DNA of 41,595 nucleotides from Anaerolineales bacterium (lineage in GTDB: Bacteria > Chloroflexota > Anaerolineae > Anaerolineales > Villigracilaceae). Position numbers and translations under genes: made by a program. Below are positions 22,104 to 29,426 of this stretch, in pieces (within the stretch, counting starts at the first letter, position 1; each line of letters opens with the position of its first letter). Where the stretch lies: contig JAEURH010000021.1 of assembly GCA_016789365.1 (NCBI GenBank), positions 1 through 41,595 on the forward strand, read 5' to 3'. The notes under the pieces are model-generated. The model was not told the DNA's origin. It ran no database searches and saw nothing but the letters and a program-made list of their open reading frames with translations.

Positions 22104-22136
22104 AAAGAGGCAGTCACCTAAAGAGATTGCCTCTTT
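22104..22136 (-). terminator. Hairpin after mtnP
   Basis: The arms aaagaggca (22104-22112) and tgcctcttt (22128-22136) lie 7 bases beyond the mtnP stop. The T-run on the minus strand is short (tttgtt), so it is a weak terminator or an mRNA-end hairpin. Confidence 0.55.
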
Positions 22137-22142
22137 ACTTGC

Positions 22143-23003
22143 TTACTTATAATACTTTCCCACCAGCAATTTCAACTTCTTCATTGTCTTGCTTGGTATC
22201 ACTTTTGGATTTGTAATTAAAGCCGAAGATAGTGCATGTTCGCAATTACATTTTCTTTCAGGCAAATCGCGTACTAAATTGCGAATCGCTTCTTGTGCGA
22301 TTTCGGTATTTTTGTTTAAGGTTTGAATTACCATTTCAACTGTCACTGGCGATTCACTGACATGCCAAACATCATAGTCGGTGACGTGTGCCATCACGGC
22401 GTAGCACATCTCGGCTTCTTTGGCTAAGAATGCTTCAGGGGAAGCGGTCATCCCAATAATAGACATGCCCCAACTGCGATATAAATTCGATTCGGCTTTG
22501 GTTGAAAAACGAGGTCCTTCGATAGTAATAAAATTCCCGCCGCGATGAACAGTTCCCCCCGTAGGTCGAAGCGATGCTTCCACATGGTTGGATAAGTCCT
22601 CACAAAATGGGTCAGCCACGCTGATGTGCGCTACGAATCCATCACCAAAAAAAGAACGTCTTCTATCTTTTGTAAAATCAAAAAGATTATCAGGGATGAC
22701 GATATGACCGGGGGCGTAATCTTCACGCAATGAACCACACGCACTAATGCTGATGATTCTTTCCACACCTAAAGATTTAAGCGCGTATATATTTGCTAAA
22801 TATGGAACTTCGGTGGGGGTGATGAAATGACCAATGCCATGCCGTGCTAAAAATGCAACCCGTTTGCCTTCTAGCGTGCCAATGGTGATGGGTGAGCTTG
22901 GTTTTCCGAAAGGTGTTTTTACTGAAAGTTCTTCAGTTTTTTTCAACCCTTTCATTTGGTATAAACCAGAGCCACCGATGATTGCGATGTTTGCTTTAGC
23001 CAT
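22143..23003 (-). CDS. mtnP: S-methyl-5'-thioadenosine phosphorylase
   Basis: This enzyme cleaves methylthioadenosine with phosphate to adenine and methylthioribose-1-phosphate, recycling a by-product of polyamine synthesis. The 286-residue protein has IIGGSGLY near its start, RHGIGHFITPTEVPYLANI, and ISACGSLREDYAPGHIVIPD. ITIEGPRFSTKAES and GMTASPEAFLAKEAEMCYA follow, then TDYDVW, the adenine-specific base-binding segment of this family. I start it at the ATG at 23003, which overlaps the FHA gene by 8 bases; a TTG start at 23015 is less likely. Housekeeping in type, it shares the FHA transcript, which is unusual company. Confidence 0.93.
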   Translation of the reverse strand: MAKANIAIIGGSGLYQMKGLKKTEELSVKTPFGKPSSPITIGTLEGKRVAFLARHGIGHFITPTEVPYLANIYALKSLGVERIISISACGSLREDYAPGHIVIPDNLFDFTKDRRRSFFGDGFVAHISVADPFCEDLSNHVEASLRPTGGTVHRGGNFITIEGPRFSTKAESNLYRSWGMSIIGMTASPEAFLAKEAEMCYAVMAHVTDYDVWHVSESPVTVEMVIQTLNKNTEIAQEAIRNLVRDLPERKCNCEHALSSALITNPKVIPSKTMKKLKLLVGKYYK

Positions 23004-23469
23004 GTTTTTTTTCAACTCGTTGTGTGGGTTCGATGATTACGTTTTCTGAAAGACTGATGTTGAGGCTGACACTGCCACATGTAATTTCATCTCCCGATGT
23101 TATCACGGTTGGCATAGAAATTGGTGTGCTATTCAAAAATGTGCCATTGGTTGAGGCGAGGTCTTCTAACCACCATTGCCCATGATGATAGGTCATGCGG
23201 GCGTGGCGAGCTGAGACTGTATCATCAAGCAATGGGACATCGCTACCGGGGTCACGCCCTAAGATGATTTCTGGCTGAGCAAAATGTCGCAGACTCATCG
23301 AACCGCTTCCTTGTTTGACCATCAAACTGATACCGGGAACTCGGCGGGTTGCTAAGGTGAAGCTTTGTCTCTGCACTTCACGGTACAAAGAATACAATGC
23401 CCATGCTAGAAAAGTATATAAGGCAATTGCTGTAATTATCCGCAATGCCAATACAATCGAGGCACTCAT
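22996..23469 (-). CDS. FHA-domain protein with N-terminal membrane anchor (FhaB-like)
   Basis: This 157-residue protein has one membrane helix (about 5-28, LALRIITAIALYTFLAWALYSL), a short linker, and an FHA domain. The domain motifs are ILGRDPGSDVPLLDD, SARHARM and LASTNGTFLN. The Gly-Arg, Ser-x-x-His and Asn-Gly phosphothreonine-binding residues are all present. FHA domains bind phospho-Thr proteins. In Actinobacteria and Chloroflexota such a small membrane FHA gene commonly follows a DUF3662-FHA gene, as here. It joins the upstream gene by TAATG overlap and the downstream mtnP by 8 bases. The membrane kinase at 9406 is a plausible phospho-donor system. Confidence 0.92.
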   Translation of the reverse strand: MSASIVLALRIITAIALYTFLAWALYSLYREVQRQSFTLATRRVPGISLMVKQGSGSMSLRHFAQPEIILGRDPGSDVPLLDDTVSARHARMTYHHGQWWLEDLASTNGTFLNSTPISMPTVITSGDEITCGSVSLNISLSENVIIEPTQRVEKKHG

Positions 23470-24293
23470 TATTTTTTAGGTAATCTGGCTGTAGAATGTT
23501 CTTTAAGAATAGCAGTGGGTCTATCTACACCGCCTTCTTTGAATGGGCTGGTATCTTTCAAATCGGGGCGTGGGGGCGGGTTATCTTGCCCGAAAATTAA
23601 TGCCACGCCAGCAAGTGAAATTACATCACCGGGGTATAAAACACTTTGGCTGGTGCGTTGACCATTGACAAATGTTCCGCCGGTCGAGTTCAAATCAAAC
23701 ACTACAAAACGTCCTTTAATTGAACGTAACTGGGCATGGTTACGCGAGACGCGCGGGTCATCAATAATTAATTGATTATCCAGCCTACGCCCGATATTAA
23801 TGACGTTAACGGTCAACGGAAATACCTTCACGCCTTCAACAATCAAGAAGGCATTTTCAGGAATCCGTTCATTATCTTCTTGATTTTCACTTTCAATTGG
23901 TGATGGGGTTGCATTAGTTTCTGACATAGCCTCTACCCTGTGAGACGCTACCACCTCAGCGTCATTGAGTGGAATTTTCTCGTCTGTAGAAATTGTTACC
24001 GTAGGTGCTATTGTAAAGCGTAGCCCTGCTTCATGTGCCACAGACATCACAGAATGCAATACTACTGCAAGCAATTTTTGGTCTTGCCAATGTTTGGCAG
24101 TATCCGGGTGCATGATTAATGTGAAAACATCGGGGGCAGTGGAGGCATACGCGGTAGTCAGCGTGTTGTGTTGTATGGCGGCGGCTAACTTTTGGATAAT
24201 GACATCTTCTATTTTTCGCCCGGGTAAAACGCTCAACAAATCCACTTCAATCAAATTTTGCAATCGTGCTTCTAACTCTTTCAAATTCATCAT
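23469..24293 (-). CDS. DUF3662 and FHA-domain protein (FhaA-like)
   Basis: This 274-residue cytoplasmic protein has an N-terminal FhaA-type domain (NLKELEARLQNLIE, a DUF3662-like start). The middle contains VLHSVMSVAHEAGLRFTIAP. The C-terminal FHA domain has INIGRRLDNQLIIDD, VSRNHAQLR, and LNSTGGTFVNGQR. Key phosphothreonine-binding residues are present. The ATG at 24293 was chosen, not the TTG at 24335, because a well-formed promoter (24307-24335) lies across that longer frame. The resulting leader is only about 7 bases without a Shine-Dalgarno site. Together with the next gene it forms the phospho-reader pair of this region. Confidence 0.88.
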   Translation of the reverse strand: MMNLKELEARLQNLIEVDLLSVLPGRKIEDVIIQKLAAAIQHNTLTTAYASTAPDVFTLIMHPDTAKHWQDQKLLAVVLHSVMSVAHEAGLRFTIAPTVTISTDEKIPLNDAEVVASHRVEAMSETNATPSPIESENQEDNERIPENAFLIVEGVKVFPLTVNVINIGRRLDNQLIIDDPRVSRNHAQLRSIKGRFVVFDLNSTGGTFVNGQRTSQSVLYPGDVISLAGVALIFGQDNPPPRPDLKDTSPFKEGGVDRPTAILKEHSTARLPKK

Positions 24294-24306
24294 TCGCACC
24301 ACTGGC

Positions 24307-24335
24307 ATTATAGAGCGTGCCTGCCAATTCTGCAA
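24307..24335 (-). promoter_or_regulatory. Promoter of the FHA-mtnP operon
   Basis: On the minus strand, TTGCAG (24335-24330) and TATAAT (24312-24307) are separated by exactly 17 bases. The predicted transcription start near 24300 leaves almost no leader before the ATG at 24293. Confidence 0.7.
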
Positions 24336-24370
24336 GCCGTGAAAAGAGGATAAAAGTTAGGTTTTAAATG

Positions 24371-24421
24371 ACCACAAAGTCACAAAGACTCAAAGGCTTT
24401 GTGATTTCGTGTCTTTGTGGT
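24371..24421. repeat. Two-part inverted repeat (accacaaag ... ctttgtggt)
   Basis: Outer arms lie at 24371-24379 and 24413-24421; inner arms tcacaaag and ctttgtga lie at 24380-24387 and 24397-24404. Hairpins of the 'ACCACAAAGNCAC' type are widespread intergenic repeats in many bacteria. This one lies between the FHA promoter and the zinc-ribbon gene. Confidence 0.7.
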
Positions 24422-24493
24422 TAACCTACAAAATTATCTACTCGAAAAAGAGGGTTGCCAAATATCATAATGATAAAAAAAATATAGCCTAAT

Positions 24494-25078
24494 TTACAAA
24501 GCCTGCTTACAATTTGGGCAAGTTTTTGTACCCACCTTAACAACAAACCCACAATGTTTACAAGTATTCGGTTGCAAATTTCCAAGTGGAGCACCACAAG
24601 CCACACATGATGGATCACCAACTTTATTGGCTACATGGCAATATTCACAAGTGGTGCGTTTCAAGTTTTCAGAAAGTTCAGCCGAAGCACCTGCCGAGCG
24701 TGCCGCTTTTGAAATCACACTCCAAACGCGTTCACGAATCGTCAAGTTTTCAATATCTTGCGCAATATCGTCTAAACGCCCTAACAAACTAAATGGATTT
24801 TTCAATGCTGATAATGCACTCACACCCAAACTCGCCGCCACCCCCAGCCACGCTTGCTGACCAAACTCAATCATCACGCCTTCATCAATCGTTTGAATCG
24901 TCACCGTCATCGCAGTCTGCCCGCCAGCCATAGCATCTGGGCGCGTACTCACTTGCACTACCAATCTATCATGTTGCCCTAACGTTTGTGCGCGAAAATT
25001 ACCGCGATTAAATTCACCCAATAACGCATTCGCAATATCTAAAGGTTTTATTTTTCCATGAAAAATTTTACGTTCCAT
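24494..25078 (-). CDS. Double zinc-ribbon protein
   Basis: This 194-residue protein starts MERKIFHGKIKPLDIANAL. Residues 1-130 are a mixed domain with RLVVQVSTRPDAMAGG, which seems to avoid membrane insertion. The last 55 residues hold two zinc ribbons: CEYC ... CVAC and CKHC ... CPNC, each with paired Cys-x-x-Cys. I do not know its function; similar Chloroflexota proteins are uncharacterised. A TATAAT (25090-25085) ends 6 bases before the ATG, so the mRNA may be leaderless. It diverges from the SH3 pair. Confidence 0.8.
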   Translation of the reverse strand: MERKIFHGKIKPLDIANALLGEFNRGNFRAQTLGQHDRLVVQVSTRPDAMAGGQTAMTVTIQTIDEGVMIEFGQQAWLGVAASLGVSALSALKNPFSLLGRLDDIAQDIENLTIRERVWSVISKAARSAGASAELSENLKRTTCEYCHVANKVGDPSCVACGAPLGNLQPNTCKHCGFVVKVGTKTCPNCKQAL

Positions 25079-25084
25079 AACTCG

Positions 25085-25090
25085 ATTATA
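25085..25090 (-). promoter_or_regulatory. -10 element (TATAAT), possible leaderless start
   Basis: The motif lies so close to the ATG at 25078 that transcription would begin at or next to the start codon. No convincing -35 is seen. Confidence 0.5.
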
Positions 25091-25125
25091 ATCGCCTTTA
25101 CGATTCTCCTTGGAAGATATACGAA

Positions 25126-25734
25126 ATGATAAATAACAAGTTTCAATTTATAAAATCTATTTTGTTTTTAACTGCGCTTACTGGATTTTTATCCGCTTCA
25201 AACCTGACCTTCGTCTTGGCACAAGCATCGACGGATACACCTGCGCCGACAACTGGTTTATTCATCACAGTCATTACCGATGAACCACAAATCAATGTGA
25301 GGTTGGGTCCTAGTTCAACCATATACCCCATCGTTGGAACTTTATTGCAAGGAGCCACAGCACCAGCATTAGGCAGGTCACAAGGTGGTGATTGGATTCA
25401 AATTGAATTTCCATCTGCGCCGGGTGGTAAAGGCTGGGTGTATTCACCGCTTGTGCAGGTATCACCACCGGGTAACTTACCAATTGCAGAACCACCTCCT
25501 ACGCCTCCGCAACCTGCCACCTCCACTATTGACCCAACCCTCGCGGCGCAATTTGTAGTTGAACCAACCAGCACACGCCTGCCAACATTTACACCACATC
25601 CATCATTAACGCCAATGGCAACTTTTGCTACAAAATCAACCATTGCGAATGATTCTGTTCCATTGGCAACCATTATCATTGCTCTTGCAATTTTAGGTTT
25701 TGTTGGTTTTCTGCTCTCACTCATTCGTAGATAA
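25126..25734 (+). CDS. Exported SH3-domain protein with C-terminal membrane anchor, first of a tandem pair
   Basis: This 202-residue protein has a signal peptide (IKSILFLTALTGFLSASNLTFVLAQA) and a bacterial SH3 domain (INVRLGPSSTIYPIVGTLLQG ... WIQIEF ... KGWVYSPLV). A Thr/Pro-rich stalk then carries DPTLAAQFVVEPTSTRLPTFTP, and the protein ends in a hydrophobic anchor (VPLATIIIALAILGFVGFLLSLIRR). SH3 domains of this type usually bind cell-wall or surface polymers. The 25736-26359 protein is its paralogue and starts 1 base after its stop. The stalk is the same style as in the Rhs-linked lipoproteins. Confidence 0.85.
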   Translation: MINNKFQFIKSILFLTALTGFLSASNLTFVLAQASTDTPAPTTGLFITVITDEPQINVRLGPSSTIYPIVGTLLQGATAPALGRSQGGDWIQIEFPSAPGGKGWVYSPLVQVSPPGNLPIAEPPPTPPQPATSTIDPTLAAQFVVEPTSTRLPTFTPHPSLTPMATFATKSTIANDSVPLATIIIALAILGFVGFLLSLIRR

Positions 25735-25735
25735 C

Positions 25736-26359
25736 ATGCCAAGAAAAAAAATAATATTTTTTATTTCTTTCTTTTGTATATTTGTTGGTATTGGAATGTT
25801 ATTTCCATTATCTATAACTGCCAATGTTTTAGCGCAACAGCCGACGGGTTCTGTGCCAACTGTGACTGGTACGCCTGCTGGTGTGGTTGTGCGCGTGCGT
25901 ATTGACCAAACCAATGAACTTGTACCTGTATATGCAGGACCTAGTTCATATTTATATCCGCAAGTGGGTGTAATTTTGATGGGGCAGGAGATTCCTGCTT
26001 ATGGAATTTCGGAAGATGGGCAGTGGATTCAAATTTACTATGCTGGTATACCTGAGTCTATTGCTTGGGTATATGGTCCGTATGTAGAAACTATCAAGTT
26101 TGGCAGGTTGCCTGTTTTGCTTCCACCGAATACCCCAACGCCAGTATCCACGCCTACGCTTGACCCAACGTTAGTGGCGGCATTTATTCCGCAAACTACT
26201 CCCACGCGCTTGCCGACTTTTACCCCTGCCCCTGAAATTGTTGCGGCGACATTTTTGCCAAATCAGCAAGTGAATCGCGTGCCAACAGGATTGTTAATTT
26301 TAAGTTTGGGCTTTATTGGTGGTTTGGGAATATTGATTTCGTTTTTACGGGGACGATGA
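25736..26359 (+). CDS. Exported SH3-domain protein with C-terminal membrane anchor, second of a tandem pair
   Basis: This 207-residue protein starts MPRKKIIFFISFF; a longer frame to 25700 only overlaps the previous gene. It has a signal segment ending VLAQQ, an SH3 domain (ELVPVYAGPSSYLYPQVGVILMG ... WIQIYYAG ... WVYGPYV), and a Thr/Pro stalk with DPTLVAAFIPQTTPTRLPTFTP. A membrane anchor (LLILSLGFIGGLGILISFL) ends in RGR. The plan matches the upstream gene throughout, so the two arose by tandem duplication and probably act together at the surface. Confidence 0.85.
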   Translation: MPRKKIIFFISFFCIFVGIGMLFPLSITANVLAQQPTGSVPTVTGTPAGVVVRVRIDQTNELVPVYAGPSSYLYPQVGVILMGQEIPAYGISEDGQWIQIYYAGIPESIAWVYGPYVETIKFGRLPVLLPPNTPTPVSTPTLDPTLVAAFIPQTTPTRLPTFTPAPEIVAATFLPNQQVNRVPTGLLILSLGFIGGLGILISFLRGR

Positions 26360-26442
26360 GAGCGCGACGCACCCATACTGTCAGCCGAAATAAAATTTCT
26401 TGAAACAGAAACAACTATAAGTTAAGTAAGAAGCGAAAAAAA

Positions 26443-26466
26443 AGAGAGCAGATGTGTCTGCTCTCT
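26443..26466 (-). terminator. Terminator after the HesB-like gene
   Basis: The arms agagagcaga (26443-26452) and tctgctctct (26457-26466) are exact, with a TGTG loop. The A-run on the left becomes a strong T-run for minus-strand transcription. Confidence 0.85.
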
Positions 26467-26480
26467 AATTATTTATTTTC

Positions 26481-26882
26481 TTAGTTATGGCATCCGCACG
26501 AACCGTCACCACATCCACCAGAACTGGCTTTGCTATCATGCCCGCCGCAAGCGCAACTGCCTTCTTTTTTGGCATTCGGGCTATCTACTGCAAAACCTGC
26601 GCCACGTTGTGGGTCGTTGACAAAATCAACGGTGGCATTGCGAAGATAATCAATGGATACTTCATCTACAACAACTTTGATGCCGTTGGATTCAAAAGTT
26701 GTATCAACATCACGGAAGTTGTTATCAAGTGCCATGCCGAAGTTTACGCCACAGCATCCACCACCTGCAACATAAACGCGTAAGGCATAGCCTTCAAGGT
26801 TGCGTTGAGACAAAATATCTTTAACAGCTTGTGTTGCGGCTGGGGTAATTGTAAATAATTGGGTTTCAATTTCTTGGAGCAT
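26481..26882 (-). CDS. HesB/IscA-family protein with Cys-rich tail
   Basis: This 133-residue protein begins with the A-type iron-sulfur carrier fold: ITPAATQAVKDIL, LRVYVAGGGCCGVNFGMAL and VDEVSIDYLRNATVDFV. The first conserved Cys is present (GGGCCG). The usual C-terminal Cys-Gly-Cys is replaced by GFAVDSPNA, followed by a tail CACGGHDSKASSGGCGDGSCGCHN with six Cys and two His. The tail could take over metal binding or act in a different metal role. Canonical members deliver Fe-S clusters to target proteins. AAGGAG precedes the ATG. No other Fe-S assembly gene is nearby, so its partners are elsewhere. Confidence 0.85.
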   Translation of the reverse strand: MLQEIETQLFTITPAATQAVKDILSQRNLEGYALRVYVAGGGCCGVNFGMALDNNFRDVDTTFESNGIKVVVDEVSIDYLRNATVDFVNDPQRGAGFAVDSPNAKKEGSCACGGHDSKASSGGCGDGSCGCHN

Positions 26883-26970
26883 TCTTTCTCCTTATCAAAT
26901 AGATAAATTTTGATATATCTTATCAGGTTTGATTTGGGTTGTCAAACTTTTATTAATGCGTACTCATTTC

Positions 26971-26999
26971 TTGACACATTCACCCTGCGCCTGTAAAAT
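26971..26999 (+). promoter_or_regulatory. hppA: Promoter of hppA
   Basis: TTGACA (26971-26976) and TAAAAT (26994-26999) are spaced by exactly 17 bases, giving a near-consensus promoter with a start near 27006 and a leader of about 50 bases. Confidence 0.8.
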
Positions 27000-27010
27000 C
27001 CCCGTGCTTT

Positions 27011-27038
27011 TATCGGCGCAAGCCGATATTCTTTTTCT
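27011..27038 (+). promoter_or_regulatory. Leader hairpin of hppA, possible attenuator
   Basis: tatcggc (27011-27017), a GCAA tetraloop and gccgata (27022-27028) form a perfect 7-base stem, followed at once by ttctttttct. It lies in the leader between promoter and ribosome site and has the shape of a weak intrinsic terminator. Confidence 0.5.
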
Positions 27039-27054
27039 CTATTGGAGGAGTAAT

Positions 27055-29301
27055 ATGCAGTTTGAAATGATGTTAACCTCAGTGGCAGGTTTGCCTTGGC
27101 TGTGGTGGTTTGGTCCGCTTGGTGCTTTGGCGGCACTTGGCACGGCTTTTTATTTGTATAAAGCCATGATGCGTGAAACAGAAGGCACTGAAAAAATGAT
27201 TGAAATTGCGCAAGCAGTACGCGAAGGAGCCATGGCGTATTTGCGGGCGCAATACCGTTATGTTGGCTATGTGTTTGCGGGGTTGTTTGTAGTCTTCTTA
27301 ATCCTTTCATTGCTTGGGGCGCAAAGTTCATTTGTGATGATTGCTTTCATCACCGCTGGGCTTTCATCAGGCATTGCAGGGTTTATCGGAATGCGAACTG
27401 CTACGAACGCTTCTGCTCGTACTGCCAATGCCGCACGCAAAAGTTTGAACGATGGCTTGCGTGTTGCGTTTCGTGGTGGCGCAGTGATGGGCTTAGGCGT
27501 GGTGGGCATGTCTTTGTTAGATATGTCTATCTGGTTTCTCGTTTTGTACTTTGGTTTTGGTCAAGGCATGGGAGCCGTGTCGGTTCAAAACATTACTACC
27601 ATCATGCTCAGTGCGGCTGTGGGTGCTTCCACAATGGCTTTGTTTGGTCGTGTGGGCGGTGGCATCTACACCAAAGCGGCAGATGTAGGCGCAGACCTCG
27701 TTGGTAAAGTAGAAGCAGGCATCCCTGAGGATGACCCGCGTAATCCCGCCACAATTGCAGATAATGTAGGTGATAACGTTGGCGATGTAGCAGGCATGGG
27801 TGCGGACTTATATGAATCTTATTCCGCTTCTATTTTAGCCGCCGCGGCTTTGGGTGTAGCAGGTGCAGTTGCGGCAGGGCTTGGCATTGGCGAGCAACTT
27901 AAGTACATTGCTGCGCCTGTGATGTTGGCTGGCTTAGGTGCAATTATCTCCATCGTTGCTATTTTCACTGTCAATGCGCGTGAAAATGCCTCCATGAAAG
28001 AATTGATTTTTGCTTTTGAACGTTCTATTTGGATTGGTGCTGGTGTAATTGCAGTTGCCTCTTACTTTTTGCTCGATGTATTAGGTTTAGCAAACCATCA
28101 AACTTGGCAAGTGTGGATTACCTTAGTTGTTGGTTTGGTGGTTGGTATCTTAATTGGGCGTATTACCGAGTACTACACATCGGGCGAATACAAACCCACA
28201 CAAGACATTGCTGAACAAAGCAATACAGGACCTGGCACCGTTATCATCAGCGGTTTAGCAGTTGGGATGAGTTCCACTGCTTTGCCAGTTGTTGTTATCG
28301 TAATTGGTTCTGCGCTTTCCTTTTATATTTCTGGCGGATTTGCCAGCACGCTCAACGGTTTATTTGGCGTGGCAATGGCTTCGGTAGGAATGCTCTCCAC
28401 GTTAGGTATTACGCTCGCCACCGACGCTTATGGTCCTATTGCCGACAATGCAGGTGGCAATGCAGAAATGTCTGGGCTTGGACCTGACATTCGCAAACGC
28501 ACTGACCAATTGGATGCGCTCGGCAACACTACAGCCGCCACAGGCAAAGGCTTTGCGATTGGTTCAGCCGCATTAACAGGTTTAGCATTGCTGGCTAGTT
28601 ATGTTGAGCAAATGCGCGTCAGTTTATTAGGAAGAGGCGTCACTACTTTAGGCGGATTTGACGTGCAAACGATGCAAATGCGTGACTTTATGGTTGCTTA
28701 TGATATCAACCCGCTTAATCCGCTCTTCTTGTTGGGTACTTTCATCGGCGGGATGGTTGCCTTCTACTTTTGTGCTCTCACCATGAGCGCGGTAGGACGC
28801 GCCGCCAACGAAATGGTCGTAGAAGTACGTCGACAATTTCGCGAAATCCCCGGCATTATGGAAGGCACAGCCAAACCAGATTACGCAACCTGTGTGGAAA
28901 TCAGCACCCGCTCCGCATTACGAGAAATGGTTGTTCCATCCATGCTAGCTATCGTTGTACCTGTTTTAGTAGGTATCATAATGGGCGTAGCAGGCGTGTT
29001 AGGTTTATTAGCAGGCGGTTTAGCAACTGCTCTTTCACTTGCCTTGATGATGTCGAATGCTGGTGGCGCGTGGGATAACGCCAAGAAGCACATCGAAGAA
29101 GGGCATCACGGCGGAAAAGGTTCACCTGCTCACAAAGCCGCCGTCGTTGGCGACACAGTCGGCGACCCGTTCAAAGATACCTCAGGTCCATCGCTTAACA
29201 TCCTTATCAAATTAATGTCTATGGTCTCAGTCGTCTTTGCAGGTCTCATCGCCGCGTTTGCAAATGGTCAGGGCTTGTTAATGATGTTGTTAGGAAGATA
29301 A
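27055..29301 (+). CDS. hppA: Membrane-bound ion-pumping pyrophosphatase, K+-dependent type
   Basis: This pump hydrolyses cytoplasmic pyrophosphate to drive H+ or Na+ out of the cell. The 748-residue, about 16-helix protein has the family motifs DLVGKVEAGIPEDDPRN near residue 215, NVGDNVGDVAGMGADL, and YGPIADNAGGNAEM. It also has GNTTAATGKGFAIG and GDTVGDPFKDTSGPS. The Ala in GNTTAA, where K+-independent enzymes have Lys, points to the K+-dependent class. H+ versus Na+ specificity cannot be read safely. GGAGGAG precedes the ATG at 27055; the frame extends back to 26929 but crosses the promoter. A strong terminator follows at 29368. Confidence 0.95.
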   Translation: MQFEMMLTSVAGLPWLWWFGPLGALAALGTAFYLYKAMMRETEGTEKMIEIAQAVREGAMAYLRAQYRYVGYVFAGLFVVFLILSLLGAQSSFVMIAFITAGLSSGIAGFIGMRTATNASARTANAARKSLNDGLRVAFRGGAVMGLGVVGMSLLDMSIWFLVLYFGFGQGMGAVSVQNITTIMLSAAVGASTMALFGRVGGGIYTKAADVGADLVGKVEAGIPEDDPRNPATIADNVGDNVGDVAGMGADLYESYSASILAAAALGVAGAVAAGLGIGEQLKYIAAPVMLAGLGAIISIVAIFTVNARENASMKELIFAFERSIWIGAGVIAVASYFLLDVLGLANHQTWQVWITLVVGLVVGILIGRITEYYTSGEYKPTQDIAEQSNTGPGTVIISGLAVGMSSTALPVVVIVIGSALSFYISGGFASTLNGLFGVAMASVGMLSTLGITLATDAYGPIADNAGGNAEMSGLGPDIRKRTDQLDALGNTTAATGKGFAIGSAALTGLALLASYVEQMRVSLLGRGVTTLGGFDVQTMQMRDFMVAYDINPLNPLFLLGTFIGGMVAFYFCALTMSAVGRAANEMVVEVRRQFREIPGIMEGTAKPDYATCVEISTRSALREMVVPSMLAIVVPVLVGIIMGVAGVLGLLAGGLATALSLALMMSNAGGAWDNAKKHIEEGHHGGKGSPAHKAAVVGDTVGDPFKDTSGPSLNILIKLMSMVSVVFAGLIAAFANGQGLLMMLLGR

Positions 29302-29367
29302 CCCCCCCCGCTTCTTTCATTGACTTCAACCTGATTATCATTTTCGACATTTTCTTAACCCCCAAAC

Positions 29368-29399
29368 AAAACGGGTTTGCAAATTCGCAAACCCGTTTT
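29368..29399 (+). terminator. Strong intrinsic terminator after hppA
   Basis: The exact 13-base arms aaaacgggtttgc (29368-29380) and gcaaacccgtttt (29387-29399) are separated by a six-base loop and followed by T. The next gene starts 27 bases later, so its promoter must lie very close. Confidence 0.9.
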
Positions 29400-29426
29400 T
29401 GTTATTATGGTAACATCCAACAAATT

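Noticed and set aside
24421-24621. Short minus-strand frame beside the zinc-ribbon gene
   Set aside because: It overlaps the well-supported zinc-ribbon gene in another frame and has no domain or ribosome site of its own.
28770-29078. Plus-strand frame inside hppA
   Set aside because: Arg/Ser-rich composition without domains; it is an out-of-frame reading of the pyrophosphatase gene.
29302-29309. Run of eight C directly after the hppA stop
   Set aside because: Unusual in AT-rich DNA, but it lies outside coding sequence and may be a sequencing length error; no function can be supported.
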